From: Bacteroidales bacterium
Lineage (GTDB): Bacteria; Bacteroidota; Bacteroidia; Bacteroidales; ML635J-15
Length of the DNA: 34,994 bases
Direction: 5' to 3'
NCBI GenBank assembly: GCA_028701945.1
Contig: JAQVPT010000003.1
Location: forward strand, 1-34,994
Shown: in pieces, positions 15,576 through 23,210 of the stretch
How positions within the stretch are numbered: position 1 is the first letter of the stretch
Layout of the letters: each line of letters opens with the position of its first letter
The notes under the pieces: generated by a model
The model's database searches: none
What the model was told of the DNA's origin: nothing
Seen by the model: the letters and a program-made list of their open reading frames with translations, nothing else
Position numbers and translations under genes: made by a program

Positions 15576-15725
15576 CTAATCAAATACCTCCCTCAAACAA
15601 GATTGCATTAACTGTTCTACCTGTGTTTGGCTATTCTCTATTTGTTGCTCAAGCTCATCACATAAAGACATGAGAGAGTTTACTTTGGCTACTATGGCTT
15701 GTTGTTCTTGAAAAGGTGGTAATGC
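15576..15725 (-). pseudogene. Relic of a type I restriction-modification specificity subunit (hsdS 3' end)
   Basis: On the minus strand a frame of 49 codons ending in TAG (15578-15576) reads ALPPFQEQQAIVAKVNSL, then a coiled-coil CDELEQQIENSQTQVEQL, then MQSCLREVFD. This is the characteristic end of HsdS: the LPPxxEQ-IV-KV segment of the second conserved region, its dimerising helix and the final LREVF. Directly upstream the frame has a TAA (15728-15726) and nothing recognisable follows toward the tRNA, so the target-recognition domains are gone. No hsdM or hsdR is present. It is the remnant of a restriction locus that once sat downstream of tRNA-Met. Confidence 0.85.
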
Positions 15726-15883
15726 TTATTCTATAATTATTATTTATGCTACTAGTTTTGATGATGTTTCATTTACTTTTAATCACTACTTAGCCTTAGT
15801 AGTAACACTTATATCGTAGTCCTCCTTAAGTATTATCTGCTAAGCTTTTATATGTAGCTAAACCTCTCTTGTGTATGCAATTT

Positions 15884-15905
15884 GTATGCAAATGAAAAAA
15901 GGCTT
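15884..15905. repeat. Right imperfect direct repeat, overlapping the tRNA-Met terminator
   Basis: GTATGCAAATGAAAAAAGGC plus TT; partner of 15394-15414. A further GTATGCAA lies at 15873-15880, so that word occurs twice here in tandem, 11 bases apart. Confidence 0.4.
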
Positions 15906-15929
15906 ACAGAATTTAAAACTCTGCAAGCC
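15895..15929 (-). terminator. Terminator of tRNA-Met
   Basis: On the minus strand GGCTTGCAGA / TCTGTAAGCC forms a ten-pair stem with one mismatch (15929-15901), followed by six T (complement of 15900-15895). It begins 13 bases after the mature tRNA 3' end. Confidence 0.85.
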
Positions 15930-15942
15930 TTGCGCTTTCTTG

Positions 15943-16016
15943 TGGTCCCACTAGGGCATGATCCTAGGACCCCCTGATTATGAGTCAGGTGCTCTAACCA
16001 ACTGAGCTATGGGACC
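15943..16016 (-). tRNA. tRNA-Met (CAT), possibly tRNA-Ile2; unusual T-loop
   Basis: 74 bases. Acceptor GGTCCCA/TGGGACC, D-arm GCTC-AGTTGGTTA-GAGC, anticodon arm CCTGA-CTCATAA-TCAGG (anticodon CAT, complement of 15980-15982), variable loop GGGTC, T-stem CTAGG/CCTAG. The D-loop and variable loop resemble elongator tRNA-Met more than the lysidine-type Ile tRNA, but the two are hard to separate by eye. The T-loop is ATCATGC (15962-15956) instead of the usual TTCRANY: position 54 is A and 58 is T. All stems pair perfectly. CCA is not encoded. A full-consensus promoter lies at 16041-16071 and a terminator follows, so it is probably expressed. Confidence 0.9.
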
Positions 16017-16040
16017 GATTGTTTCTTTAAAACAAGACTG

Positions 16041-16071
16041 CAAAAATATATATTTATTTCTATTATACAAA
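16041..16071 (-). promoter_or_regulatory. Bacteroidota-type promoter of tRNA-Met
   Basis: TTTG (16071-16068), 19-base spacer, TATTTTTG (16048-16041) on the minus strand; full consensus match, 25 bases before the tRNA. Confidence 0.72.
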
Positions 16072-16085
16072 ATAAATATTTTATT

Positions 16086-16541
16086 TTATTTTATTATGTT
16101 TAATTTTTCAGCAAATTGTATTAATTCGACCTTTGCATCATCAATTTTATCAAACTTTTTAAGTGCCATAATTGGAATGTTTTTTTCATTTAGAAGCATA
16201 ATCCTAAAATCCTTTACAGACTGAGTTTGCGAGTCATCTACCTGACTAAAAGCTAGCTTTGAACGTGTAGTCTTTGTTACTTCCAAACGCATTTCAGGTT
16301 TGATTTCTGTCCAATAACCCACTTTAAAAATACCAAAAAGATTGTTTGTAAATTTTGTCCGTTTATTTGCAAAATCAATTTGTGTACTTGTATTCGTAAA
16401 TGCCAAAAAACAACCGACAATCACAGTTGTTACGCCAATCCATGAATAAAAACATGAGTAAATTCCTAACAGAAGAATTACTACTCCAGCAAAAGAACCA
16501 ATTGGTCCAAAAGTCTTATCGAGTTTGTTGTTAATTACCAT
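16086..16541 (-). CDS. Small membrane protein of unknown function
   Basis: 151 residues. After a short cytoplasmic start (MVINNKLDKTFG) there are two close hydrophobic segments, IGSFAGVVILLLGIYSCFYS and WIGVTTVIVGCFLAFT (about residues 14-50), then a soluble C-terminal part of about 100 residues (IDFANKRTKFTNNLFGIFKV, LEVTKTTRSKLAFSQVDDSQ, KDFRIMLLNEK, MALKKFDKIDDAKVELIQFA). Proteins of this plan occur in Bacteroidota and the soluble part might adopt a PH-like fold, but I do not recognise a named family. Single gene between tRNA-Met and the esterase gene, facing the tRNA. The plus-strand frame overlapping its end is not credible. Confidence 0.75.
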   Translation of the reverse strand: MVINNKLDKTFGPIGSFAGVVILLLGIYSCFYSWIGVTTVIVGCFLAFTNTSTQIDFANKRTKFTNNLFGIFKVGYWTEIKPEMRLEVTKTTRSKLAFSQVDDSQTQSVKDFRIMLLNEKNIPIMALKKFDKIDDAKVELIQFAEKLNIIK

Positions 16542-16746
16542 ATCTATTTTTTTGTAAATATATAATATTTTTATTTGTAAAAGACTTACTACGTATAATT
16601 TGAATTGTTAAAAAAAACACCCTCAGACAATACTATAAGAAAGGCAACTATCATCAACTATATATCAAAACACACTCTAAAAGCTAAGTTAAAACAACTT
16701 TTGTATAAAGTACATATTGTCGAATGGTGCATTAAATCAAAAATCA

Positions 16747-16754
16747 TAACTTTG
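16747..16754 (+). promoter_or_regulatory. Candidate -7 element of the esterase gene
   Basis: TAACTTTG fits TAnnTTTG and lies 26 bases before the ATG. The expected -33 position reads AATG rather than TTTG, so the match is partial. Confidence 0.45.
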
Positions 16755-16780
16755 TGTGAAGTGATTTAATATAATTTAAC

Positions 16781-18538
16781 ATGAGAAAAACACTAAGCCT
16801 ATTAGTTTTGGTAAGCATTATAAGTAATGTATTTTCACAAAATAAACTTCCCTACCCTATTATATTTGTACATGGTTTAGCTGGTAGTGAAAACACTTTT
16901 GGCACGACCTTAGAGCATCTAAGAGACCATGACCATCTTGGTAATATAAATGTGTTTGATATTGTTTTAAATGCTGATGATAATACAGAAACTTCGTTAA
17001 TGTCTGCAGATGTAAAGTGGGCGGATTTCGTTTATGAGGATACAGAAATAAAACTTGGGCGAAGAAATTTTGTCAGCAGTATCGGTGATTATGTGCACGA
17101 ATGGACAGATTCAAATCTTTTTGCCTTAAATTTTAAAGAAGAAAACATTGAAGGTGCTAATGGGCTTTTGGGTGATCATTTTGATCAAAGTAATGAATCT
17201 GCAATTTTTAAACAGGGATATGCACTAAATAAAATGATACAAGAAGTTCTTGATTACACTGGTGCTGATAAAGTTATTTTAGTGGGGCACTCCATGGGTG
17301 GAATGTGCATACGCGAATACCTACAACGAACAGACGAAAACAATGTTCATATAAACTGGATTGATCCTACCACCGAAGATGGACATAAAGTCGCACGTGT
17401 TATTACAGTTGGAACGCCACATCTTGGGTCTAATACTTCTCCTGATCCTACAAAATCCACATCCCCAAACACTTTAGGTAATACCGAAGCAAATAGAGAT
17501 TTACTTTACAAATATGATAATTATACTTTTTGCAATGGATATCCACAAGGTATTTATATGTTTGGGGGGAACGAAAATTGTATCAAAGGTCAAGGCGGTC
17601 TTTTGGGGAATAGTACCTTTAAAAATGTTGATGTAAATTGTAACGGTAGCGAAACTGACGATATTATCGGAATAAATGAAAGTCCCGAAAGTTTTTCATA
17701 TAATCCCGATATGCCATTACCCACAAATATAAAATACACTTACGTAACATCTATTTGGATTGGCTGGGATGTCGGACTCGTCGGTGATGGGGCTGTGTCA
17801 ATTGATAGACAATGGCTTTATGATGAAAACAACAATCCCGTTCCAATAGGAATTACTGACACCATACTTACAGATTTATTCCACACAAGTGTACCAAAAG
17901 AGCCTTTTACAGTAATACGTGGTATGGATGAACCAAATTCGTTTTCGCAAGCTTATGGGCTAAAATTAAATCAGGAAACTATAGGATATATTACCTATCA
18001 ACAAGACGGCATTAGTTTAGACGAAGATATGTTTAAACTTCAATGCGAAGAAAATAGTGCAATCGCATTTGTTTTGAATGGCGAAGAGTCGGAGGTTAAT
18101 ACAATAGAATTTTATGATTTGAATGAGAATCTATTATTATCCAAAGATATTACAAGTATTGTAGATACAACATTTGTTACTGTTCCCCAGACAGGTAACG
18201 AAATATATGTAAAACTTATTGGAAATGCGACTTCAACAAGCTGGGAAAATCCTTACAAAATTTATTCATATCCTATTGACATTACCAATAATCCACTAAA
18301 CAATTATATTACAGCAAGCATTTTCCCAAATCCATCAAGTGGTACAGTTACAATTAAACTGTCAGATAAGCAGTTATGTAAATTGAGCATTTATAATAAT
18401 AATTCTACCAAAGTCTTTCAGACAGAAATACAGCAAACAAACGAATTTGACTTTAGCTTCTTACCAAATGGCATTTACACTGTAAAACTGGATATTGATA
18501 ACGAATCTATCACCAAAAAATTAATAATAATCAATTAG
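16781..18538 (+). CDS. Secreted alpha/beta-hydrolase (lipase/esterase) with a type IX secretion C-terminal domain
   Basis: 585 residues. Signal peptide MRKTLSLLVLVSIISNVFSQ. The catalytic domain follows: IIFVHGLAGS (oxyanion region, 27-36), nucleophile elbow GHSMGG at 169-174 (Ser171), VGTPHLGS, then GDGAVSIDRQW and LFHTSVP, which may supply the acid and His. This resembles PGAP1-like or triacylglycerol-lipase-type hydrolases; the substrate is unknown. Residues about 390-500 form a beta-rich linker. The last ~75 residues are a T9SS type A sorting domain: ASIFPNPSSGTVTIKLSD, LSIYNNNSTKVFQTEI, LPNGIYTVKLD and ITKKLIIIN. The protein should therefore cross the outer membrane by T9SS and be released or anchored at the surface; porT is 3 kb upstream. 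It ends exactly at the base before the convergent gene. Confidence 0.92.
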   Translation: MRKTLSLLVLVSIISNVFSQNKLPYPIIFVHGLAGSENTFGTTLEHLRDHDHLGNINVFDIVLNADDNTETSLMSADVKWADFVYEDTEIKLGRRNFVSSIGDYVHEWTDSNLFALNFKEENIEGANGLLGDHFDQSNESAIFKQGYALNKMIQEVLDYTGADKVILVGHSMGGMCIREYLQRTDENNVHINWIDPTTEDGHKVARVITVGTPHLGSNTSPDPTKSTSPNTLGNTEANRDLLYKYDNYTFCNGYPQGIYMFGGNENCIKGQGGLLGNSTFKNVDVNCNGSETDDIIGINESPESFSYNPDMPLPTNIKYTYVTSIWIGWDVGLVGDGAVSIDRQWLYDENNNPVPIGITDTILTDLFHTSVPKEPFTVIRGMDEPNSFSQAYGLKLNQETIGYITYQQDGISLDEDMFKLQCEENSAIAFVLNGEESEVNTIEFYDLNENLLLSKDITSIVDTTFVTVPQTGNEIYVKLIGNATSTSWENPYKIYSYPIDITNNPLNNYITASIFPNPSSGTVTIKLSDKQLCKLSIYNNNSTKVFQTEIQQTNEFDFSFLPNGIYTVKLDIDNESITKKLIIIN

Positions 18539-18550
18539 TTAACAACTAAT
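18534..18550. other. Small palindrome shared by two convergent stop codons
   Basis: ATTAGTT-AAC-AACTAAT is a perfect 7-pair stem holding the TAG of the esterase and the TAA of the dehydrogenase. It is AT-only apart from one pair and has no T-run, so any terminator role is uncertain. Confidence 0.5.
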
Positions 18551-19516
18551 CTTATTGTTTTCTATTTTCTTTTTGATGGCTCTAATCATATCATCTGACA
18601 TTGTATCGAGATTATATTGAGGTTTCCAGCCCCATTCTTGACGTGCAGCACTATCATCTACCGACATTGGCCATGAGTCAGCAATTGCCTGACGATAATC
18701 TGGTTTATACTCAATTTCAAAACCTGGAACCCGTTTCGCAACAGCTGCTGCCAATTCTTTTGCTGAGAAACTCATCGCACCAACATTAAAATCACCATGA
18801 TGTTTTAATTTTGAGAAATCTGCCTGCATAAGATCAGTTGTGGCTTTCAGACAATCGGGCATATACATCATTGGTAAACGGGTATCTTCGTTAACAAAAC
18901 AGGTGTATTTACCTTTTTGAACTGCGTCAAAATATATTGCCACCGCATAATCAGTAGTTCCGCCACCAGGCATTGTTTCATGACTGACAATACCAGGATA
19001 TCTTAATCCTCTGACATCAAGTCCGTATTTTTGCACGTAATAATCTGCTAACAATTCACCGCTAACTTTAGTAATACCATACATAGTTGTTGGCCTCAAA
19101 ACTGTTTCCTGCGGAGTATTTTCGCGAGGAGTAGAAGGCCCAAAAACTGCGATTGAGCTTGGAGTCAAAACCTGCTTTAGTTTCAATTCACGTGCTACTT
19201 CCATAACATTGATAAAACCATTAATATTAACGTCCCATGCACGCATAGGATGACACTCGCCCACAGCAGACAAAATTGCTGCAAAATTTACGATTGCGTC
19301 AATTTTATGTTTTTTTACTATCTCGGCTAAACGCTGTGCATCAGTGATGTTAAGCTGCTCATACAATCCAGTTTCGGTAAGGATAGGACAAACATCATCC
19401 TTTAAATCTGCTGAAACGATATTGTCATTTCCGTAAATCCCTCTAAGTTTAACAACCAGTTCGGAGCCAATTTGTCCACCAGCACCAATTACAAGTATTC
19501 TTTTTATATCTGTCAT
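18539..19516 (-). CDS. L-threonine 3-dehydrogenase, SDR (epimerase-like) type
   Basis: 325 residues. NAD-binding GAGGQIGSE at 11-19, VNFAAILSAVGE (substrate region) and the SDR catalytic Tyr146-x3-Lys150 in MYGITK. LRYPGIVSHETMPGGGTTDY, followed by DTRLPMMYMPDCLKAT, is typical of the short-chain-type threonine dehydrogenases known from Flavobacterium and animals, which oxidise L-threonine to 2-amino-3-oxobutyrate in the cytoplasm; that product is normally split to glycine and acetyl-CoA by a CoA ligase, not seen in this window. A general NAD-dependent epimerase is the alternative. A -7 TAGATTTG (19545-19538) lies 22 bases upstream without a clear -33. Convergent with the esterase gene with no base between the stops. 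Confidence 0.88.
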   Translation of the reverse strand: MTDIKRILVIGAGGQIGSELVVKLRGIYGNDNIVSADLKDDVCPILTETGLYEQLNITDAQRLAEIVKKHKIDAIVNFAAILSAVGECHPMRAWDVNINGFINVMEVARELKLKQVLTPSSIAVFGPSTPRENTPQETVLRPTTMYGITKVSGELLADYYVQKYGLDVRGLRYPGIVSHETMPGGGTTDYAVAIYFDAVQKGKYTCFVNEDTRLPMMYMPDCLKATTDLMQADFSKLKHHGDFNVGAMSFSAKELAAAVAKRVPGFEIEYKPDYRQAIADSWPMSVDDSAARQEWGWKPQYNLDTMSDDMIRAIKKKIENNKISC

Positions 19517-19537
19517 GGATTAAAATTTTATTATGTA

Positions 19538-19545
19538 CAAATCTA
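19538..19545 (-). promoter_or_regulatory. Candidate -7 element of the threonine dehydrogenase gene
   Basis: TAGATTTG on the minus strand matches TAnnTTTG, 22 bases before the ATG. The region 17-25 bases upstream is only T-rich. Confidence 0.45.
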
Positions 19546-19640
19546 AGATTTTTCACAAAAGTAAAAAAAATTATTTATCATGTTATAGAACTGTTAATCA
19601 TATAATTCCAAATTTAACAAAATAAGAGACTGTCAAACAA

Positions 19641-19708
19641 CGACAAATTACAAAGTAATCAGCGAAGCGAACCCTCATGCATTGCATTGAGCTGATTCAG
19701 ATTTGTCG
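19641..19708. repeat. Nested imperfect palindrome in the tdh-tetR spacer
   Basis: Three inverted repeats lie inside one another: CGACAAAT/ATTTGTCG (19641-19648, 19701-19708), AATCAGC/GCTGATT (19657-19663, 19691-19697) and CTCATGCA/TGCATTGAG with one bulge (19674-19681, 19683-19691). The 453-base spacer holds no gene that I can see; besides this element it has the two promoters. Confidence 0.6.
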
Positions 19709-19909
19709 AATCTGCCGTAATCAAAAAAGGAAGTCGGGAAATGGCTCCGCAAATTTTTTATCCCTTATTATAGAACAAGCCCTTAAAAAACCCAATAAAA
19801 TCGTCATGCCCACTTAATAATTAGTAAGTCAGTTCTTTAGAATAAGGCACAGAAAAAGAAATGTTTTCTTAAAAAGCTACTCAAAAAATATGGGCAAAAA
19901 CAATAAAAA

Positions 19910-19941
19910 CTTGTATCCTGGCAATTAAAGCATTATATTTG
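19910..19941 (+). promoter_or_regulatory. Promoter of the tetR gene
   Basis: CTTG (19910-19913, three of four to TTTG), 20-base spacer, TATATTTG (19934-19941, full match). The operator overlaps its downstream end. Confidence 0.65.
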
Positions 19942-19958
19942 ACCAAACGTTCAGTCAA
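19939..19958. promoter_or_regulatory. Probable TetR-family operator
   Basis: TTGACCAAACGTTCAGTCAA is a 20-base palindrome with 16 symmetric positions around AACGTT, in the style of TetR-family operators. It starts at the -7 element and lies 11 bases before the regulator's ATG, so autorepression is likely. Confidence 0.7.
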
Positions 19959-19969
19959 TAAAGTTAAAA

Positions 19970-20587
19970 ATGTCACCAAGAACAGCAAAACAATTCGAGG
20001 ATATAAGAGCCGACAAGAGAAAGCAAATTATTGAAGCGGCTCTTGTACTATTTGCAAACAAAGGATATCACGCCACATCAATAAGCATGATTGCTAAAGA
20101 AGCTGGCGTCTCAAAAGGATTAATGTATAATTATTTTAAGAGTAAAGAAGCACTATTGTATGTAATAACTGATGAGATTACAACAGATATTATGAGCATG
20201 ATGAACCCTGACCATGATGATGAGATCACAACTCAGGAAATGGAAGATTTTTTTACATTACTATTTAATTCGCTGAAAGAAAAAGCAGAACAATGGAAGT
20301 TATTTTATCAGATATCAATGCAAAAAGATGTTCTGGAATATTTGGCTCAACAAAATCAAAGCGAAAAAGCAACTAAAAACAATCAACTTATTTATAAGTA
20401 CTTTGCAGAAAGGTTTAAAAACCCACGAGTAGAGATGATGTTGTTTTCTTCGTTATTCAAAGGTTTTTCGATGCAGTATGTTTTTGAACCAGAGCTTTTT
20501 AGCAAAGAAATGATTTTAGGCCTAAAAGCAAAATTGATTGAAATAATTGTTAAAGATAAGATTTTTGACATCAAAAGCGACAAATAA
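19970..20587 (+). CDS. TetR/AcrR-family transcriptional regulator
   Basis: 205 residues, usual size. Residues about 17-62 are the helix-turn-helix domain in canonical form: KRKQIIEAALVLFANKGYHA, TSISMIAKEAGVSKGLMYNY, then FKSKEALLY. The C-terminal part (about 70-205) is all-helical and variable, as is normal for ligand-binding domains of this family; the ligand cannot be read. A palindrome matching a TetR operator overlaps its promoter, so it probably represses itself. The divergent threonine dehydrogenase promoter is nearly 400 bases away from the operator, so control of that gene is not supported. No efflux pump or fatty-acid gene lies beside it. Confidence 0.93.
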   Translation: MSPRTAKQFEDIRADKRKQIIEAALVLFANKGYHATSISMIAKEAGVSKGLMYNYFKSKEALLYVITDEITTDIMSMMNPDHDDEITTQEMEDFFTLLFNSLKEKAEQWKLFYQISMQKDVLEYLAQQNQSEKATKNNQLIYKYFAERFKNPRVEMMLFSSLFKGFSMQYVFEPELFSKEMILGLKAKLIEIIVKDKIFDIKSDK

Positions 20588-20670
20588 ATAATCTATTCGA
20601 AGACTCTGTGTACACAAAGCAAATTTAACATTACTTGATTGCCTCACAACGCATCAATTTTTGCAACAAA

Positions 20671-22614
20671 CTACATAATTACTCTTCCTTGCAAGTCGGA
20701 AATTTTTTTTATAACTTCGTTTAATTGACAAACTTTTGCAATTATAACAGAAATTTGATCGGATTCATTTTTTGATTTTGCGTCTTTAAGCATTTGCTGA
20801 AGGTGAGACTTTTCTTCCTTAACAATATTTAATTTATATTTAATAAAAATATCTTCGAGAACTTCATTCAGTTTACTTTCCTCATCAACAACCTGTGCAC
20901 CTTTTCTTTTCCAAATTTGACTTAGATAATGTTTTTGTGAACATAAATTTGCAGACAATTGACTTATTTCGGGGTCTTGATGCTGTGTAAAAAACTCTGC
21001 ACTAATAGTTTCATTAGACTTTATAATTTGCTCTGCAAGAATAAATATCTTCTGATTAAGCACATTCTTCATTTCTAACTCATCGTTTCTCAATTGGTCA
21101 ATAATGTAATCGGCAACTCTAACTTCGACATTTTCTTTAGTTTCATGATTTACAAAAATCACGACCTTATTACCATACAGTAACAAAAGCCTTATAATTT
21201 CATGTTCTTGTGGCTCGAAATATACTTTTTCTACAAATGCTGGAACGGGAGGTATGTTTTGAGAAGCTCCAGCAAGGATATTTCGACTTTCTTTACGTTT
21301 TAAATCATCTATTTTTCGGCGAGTAATCTTTCCTACCTCTGAATACAAGACAGTTTCATTAATATCCATTATGTTACTACATTCCTGAATATAAACAGAC
21401 TGTTTAATTTTATCGTCAATAACCGAAATAGATCTCACCATGTCAGAGATTAGTGCTGATCTCTTAATAGGGTCGTTTTTTGCTTCTTTACTTAATAATT
21501 GTGCCTTAAAACTAATAAAATCTTGCTCATTATTTTCGATATACTCTATAGTTTCAGAACTAGAGTGTTTCCTCGAAAAAGAGTCTGGGTCTTCTCCATC
21601 TGGGAAAAGTAATATCCTAACATTTAAACCTTGTTCTAAAAGCATATCCGTTCCTCGTAAAGAGGCCTTTATGCCAGCAGTATCACCATCGTATAAGATT
21701 GTAACATCATTAGTAAACCTATGAATTAATCGGATTTGGTCTTCGGTTAATGAGGTCCCTGATGAAGCCACAACGTTCTTAATATCAGCCATGTGAAGCG
21801 AAAGAACATCAGTATATCCCTCAACAAGGTAGCACTTTTCCTTTTTAATTATTTCGTTTTTTGCCTGAAACAAGCCATAAAGAACCTTACTTTTATTATA
21901 AATAATAGACTCGGGCGAGTTTAAGTATTTTGCTATTTTCTTATCAGATTTGAGTGTTCGTCCACCGAACCCTATTACCTGTCCCGATAAACTAAAAATA
22001 GGAAACATCACTCGACCAGCAAAACGGTCAAAATTATAATTTTCTTTAACAATCGAAAGCCCAGTTTTTTCTAAGAAATTAAGTTTATATCCTTTTTTTA
22101 GAGCATTACTTGTAAAAGCATCTTTTCCCTCAAGACCATATCCTAGCTTAAAATCAGTAATAATTTGTTTATTGAATCCTCTTTCGCGAAAATAGCTCAA
22201 ACCAACACTTATTCCTTCATCAGATTGCATTAAAGTTTCGGCAAAATATTCAGCAGCAAATTTTGTAACAATAAGCATACTTTCTTTTTCACTTCCAAGC
22301 TTTTTTTCTTCATCACTAAGCTCACGTTCATCGATTTCGATTCCGTATTTTTTTGCTAGATATTTAAGAGCTTCAGGATACGTAAGTTGTTCGTGTTCCA
22401 TAACAAAATTCACAGCATTACCACCTTTACCACAGCCAAAACACTTAAAAATCCCTTTCGCAGGACTTACGGTAAAAGATGGAGTTTTTTCATTATGAAA
22501 TGGACATAATCCCAAAAAATTACTACCTCTGCGTTTAAGATTAACAAAGATGTTAACAACATCCACTATCTCGGCTGCATCAAATATTTTCGATATTGTT
22601 AATGGATCAATCAT
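20671..22614 (-). CDS. dnaG: DNA primase
   Basis: 647 residues, typical. It makes RNA primers at the replication fork with the DnaB helicase. The N-terminal CHC2 zinc finger is complete (C37, H40, C58, C61 in LCPFHNEKTPSF and KCFGCGKGG). The central part has YFRERGF, RFAGRVMFPIF, GQVIGFGGRTL and the TOPRIM core LVEGYTDVLSLH followed by ILYDGDTAGIKA, which hold the metal-binding acidic residues. The C-terminal ~200 residues are the variable helicase-binding region. A full-consensus promoter lies at 22632-22663, so it is transcribed separately from the lipoprotein gene upstream. Confidence 0.97.
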   Translation of the reverse strand: MIDPLTISKIFDAAEIVDVVNIFVNLKRRGSNFLGLCPFHNEKTPSFTVSPAKGIFKCFGCGKGGNAVNFVMEHEQLTYPEALKYLAKKYGIEIDERELSDEEKKLGSEKESMLIVTKFAAEYFAETLMQSDEGISVGLSYFRERGFNKQIITDFKLGYGLEGKDAFTSNALKKGYKLNFLEKTGLSIVKENYNFDRFAGRVMFPIFSLSGQVIGFGGRTLKSDKKIAKYLNSPESIIYNKSKVLYGLFQAKNEIIKKEKCYLVEGYTDVLSLHMADIKNVVASSGTSLTEDQIRLIHRFTNDVTILYDGDTAGIKASLRGTDMLLEQGLNVRILLFPDGEDPDSFSRKHSSSETIEYIENNEQDFISFKAQLLSKEAKNDPIKRSALISDMVRSISVIDDKIKQSVYIQECSNIMDINETVLYSEVGKITRRKIDDLKRKESRNILAGASQNIPPVPAFVEKVYFEPQEHEIIRLLLLYGNKVVIFVNHETKENVEVRVADYIIDQLRNDELEMKNVLNQKIFILAEQIIKSNETISAEFFTQHQDPEISQLSANLCSQKHYLSQIWKRKGAQVVDEESKLNEVLEDIFIKYKLNIVKEEKSHLQQMLKDAKSKNESDQISVIIAKVCQLNEVIKKISDLQGRVIM

Positions 22615-22631
22615 TCAAAAAAAAGTTAAAA

Positions 22632-22663
22632 CAAAAGTAAATAAATAATTAAGGATGAACAAA
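22632..22663 (-). promoter_or_regulatory. Bacteroidota-type promoter of dnaG
   Basis: TTTG (22663-22660), 20-base spacer, TACTTTTG (22639-22632), 18 bases before the dnaG ATG. Confidence 0.68.
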
Positions 22664-22703
22664 ACAAGATTAGCAAAAATCTAATTTTATAATTAAATTT
22701 TTT

Positions 22704-23183
22704 TTACTGTAAAATTAGATTACCAGTACTCTCAACATTACTGACGTTTCCAGCTCTATCAACAATATAGAATTTGTACAAGATAGTATCTCCACTAAAA
22801 GGATAATTTTCATCAAGATCATTAATTAGAATTTCACCTTTTAGCGTTTTATCATTTCCTTCTGGAGTAAACTTTGGAACATAATAATTAAGAGGTAAAA
22901 GCAGTTCAACAGGTATCAGCACTCCAGACATAAACTGATACTTCTCGAGAAAAATAGTGTTTTTTTGTGGTGATATTGTATCAAATCCGATATCACCGTC
23001 TCCATCAACAAATGAAAAATGAAGGGTCCCATTTAAAACTCTATTTTCCAATATATTAATAGTATCGTTAAAGGTAAAATCAACAAATTCGACTTTCGGA
23101 ATAGGTGAATATTGCTCAACACCGAAACAAGACATAATCGTTACCGGTAATACAATTAACAATATTATTTTCCAATATTTCAT
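22704..23183 (-). CDS. Lipoprotein with a DGDGDIG calcium-type loop, function unknown
   Basis: 159 residues from the ATG at 23183, which places the lipoprotein signal correctly (MKYWKIILLIVLPVTIMSC, lipobox IMSC); an ATG five codons earlier is possible. The mature protein is beta-rich and Ig-like: VEFVDFTFNDTINI, LHFSFVDGDGDIGFDT with an Asp-rich loop able to bind calcium, LKGEILINDLDENYPFSGD and YKFYIVDRAGNVSNV. Lipoproteins of this pattern are common in Bacteroidota; no function is known to me. An 11-base inverted repeat ATCTAATTTTA / TAAAATTAGAT straddles its stop (about 22678-22720) and may end transcription weakly. Confidence 0.8.
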   Translation of the reverse strand: MKYWKIILLIVLPVTIMSCFGVEQYSPIPKVEFVDFTFNDTINILENRVLNGTLHFSFVDGDGDIGFDTISPQKNTIFLEKYQFMSGVLIPVELLLPLNYYVPKFTPEGNDKTLKGEILINDLDENYPFSGDTILYKFYIVDRAGNVSNVESTGNLILQ

Positions 23184-23210
23184 AAAGCAAAAATACAAAA
23201 ATTTCCAGAT

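Noticed and set aside
15943-16016. tRNA-Met being a pseudogene because of its T-loop
   Set aside because: All stems pair and it has a strong promoter and terminator; kept as a real but unusual tRNA.
19970-20587. TetR regulator controlling the threonine dehydrogenase gene
   Set aside because: The only operator found overlaps the tetR promoter, almost 400 bases from the dehydrogenase promoter.
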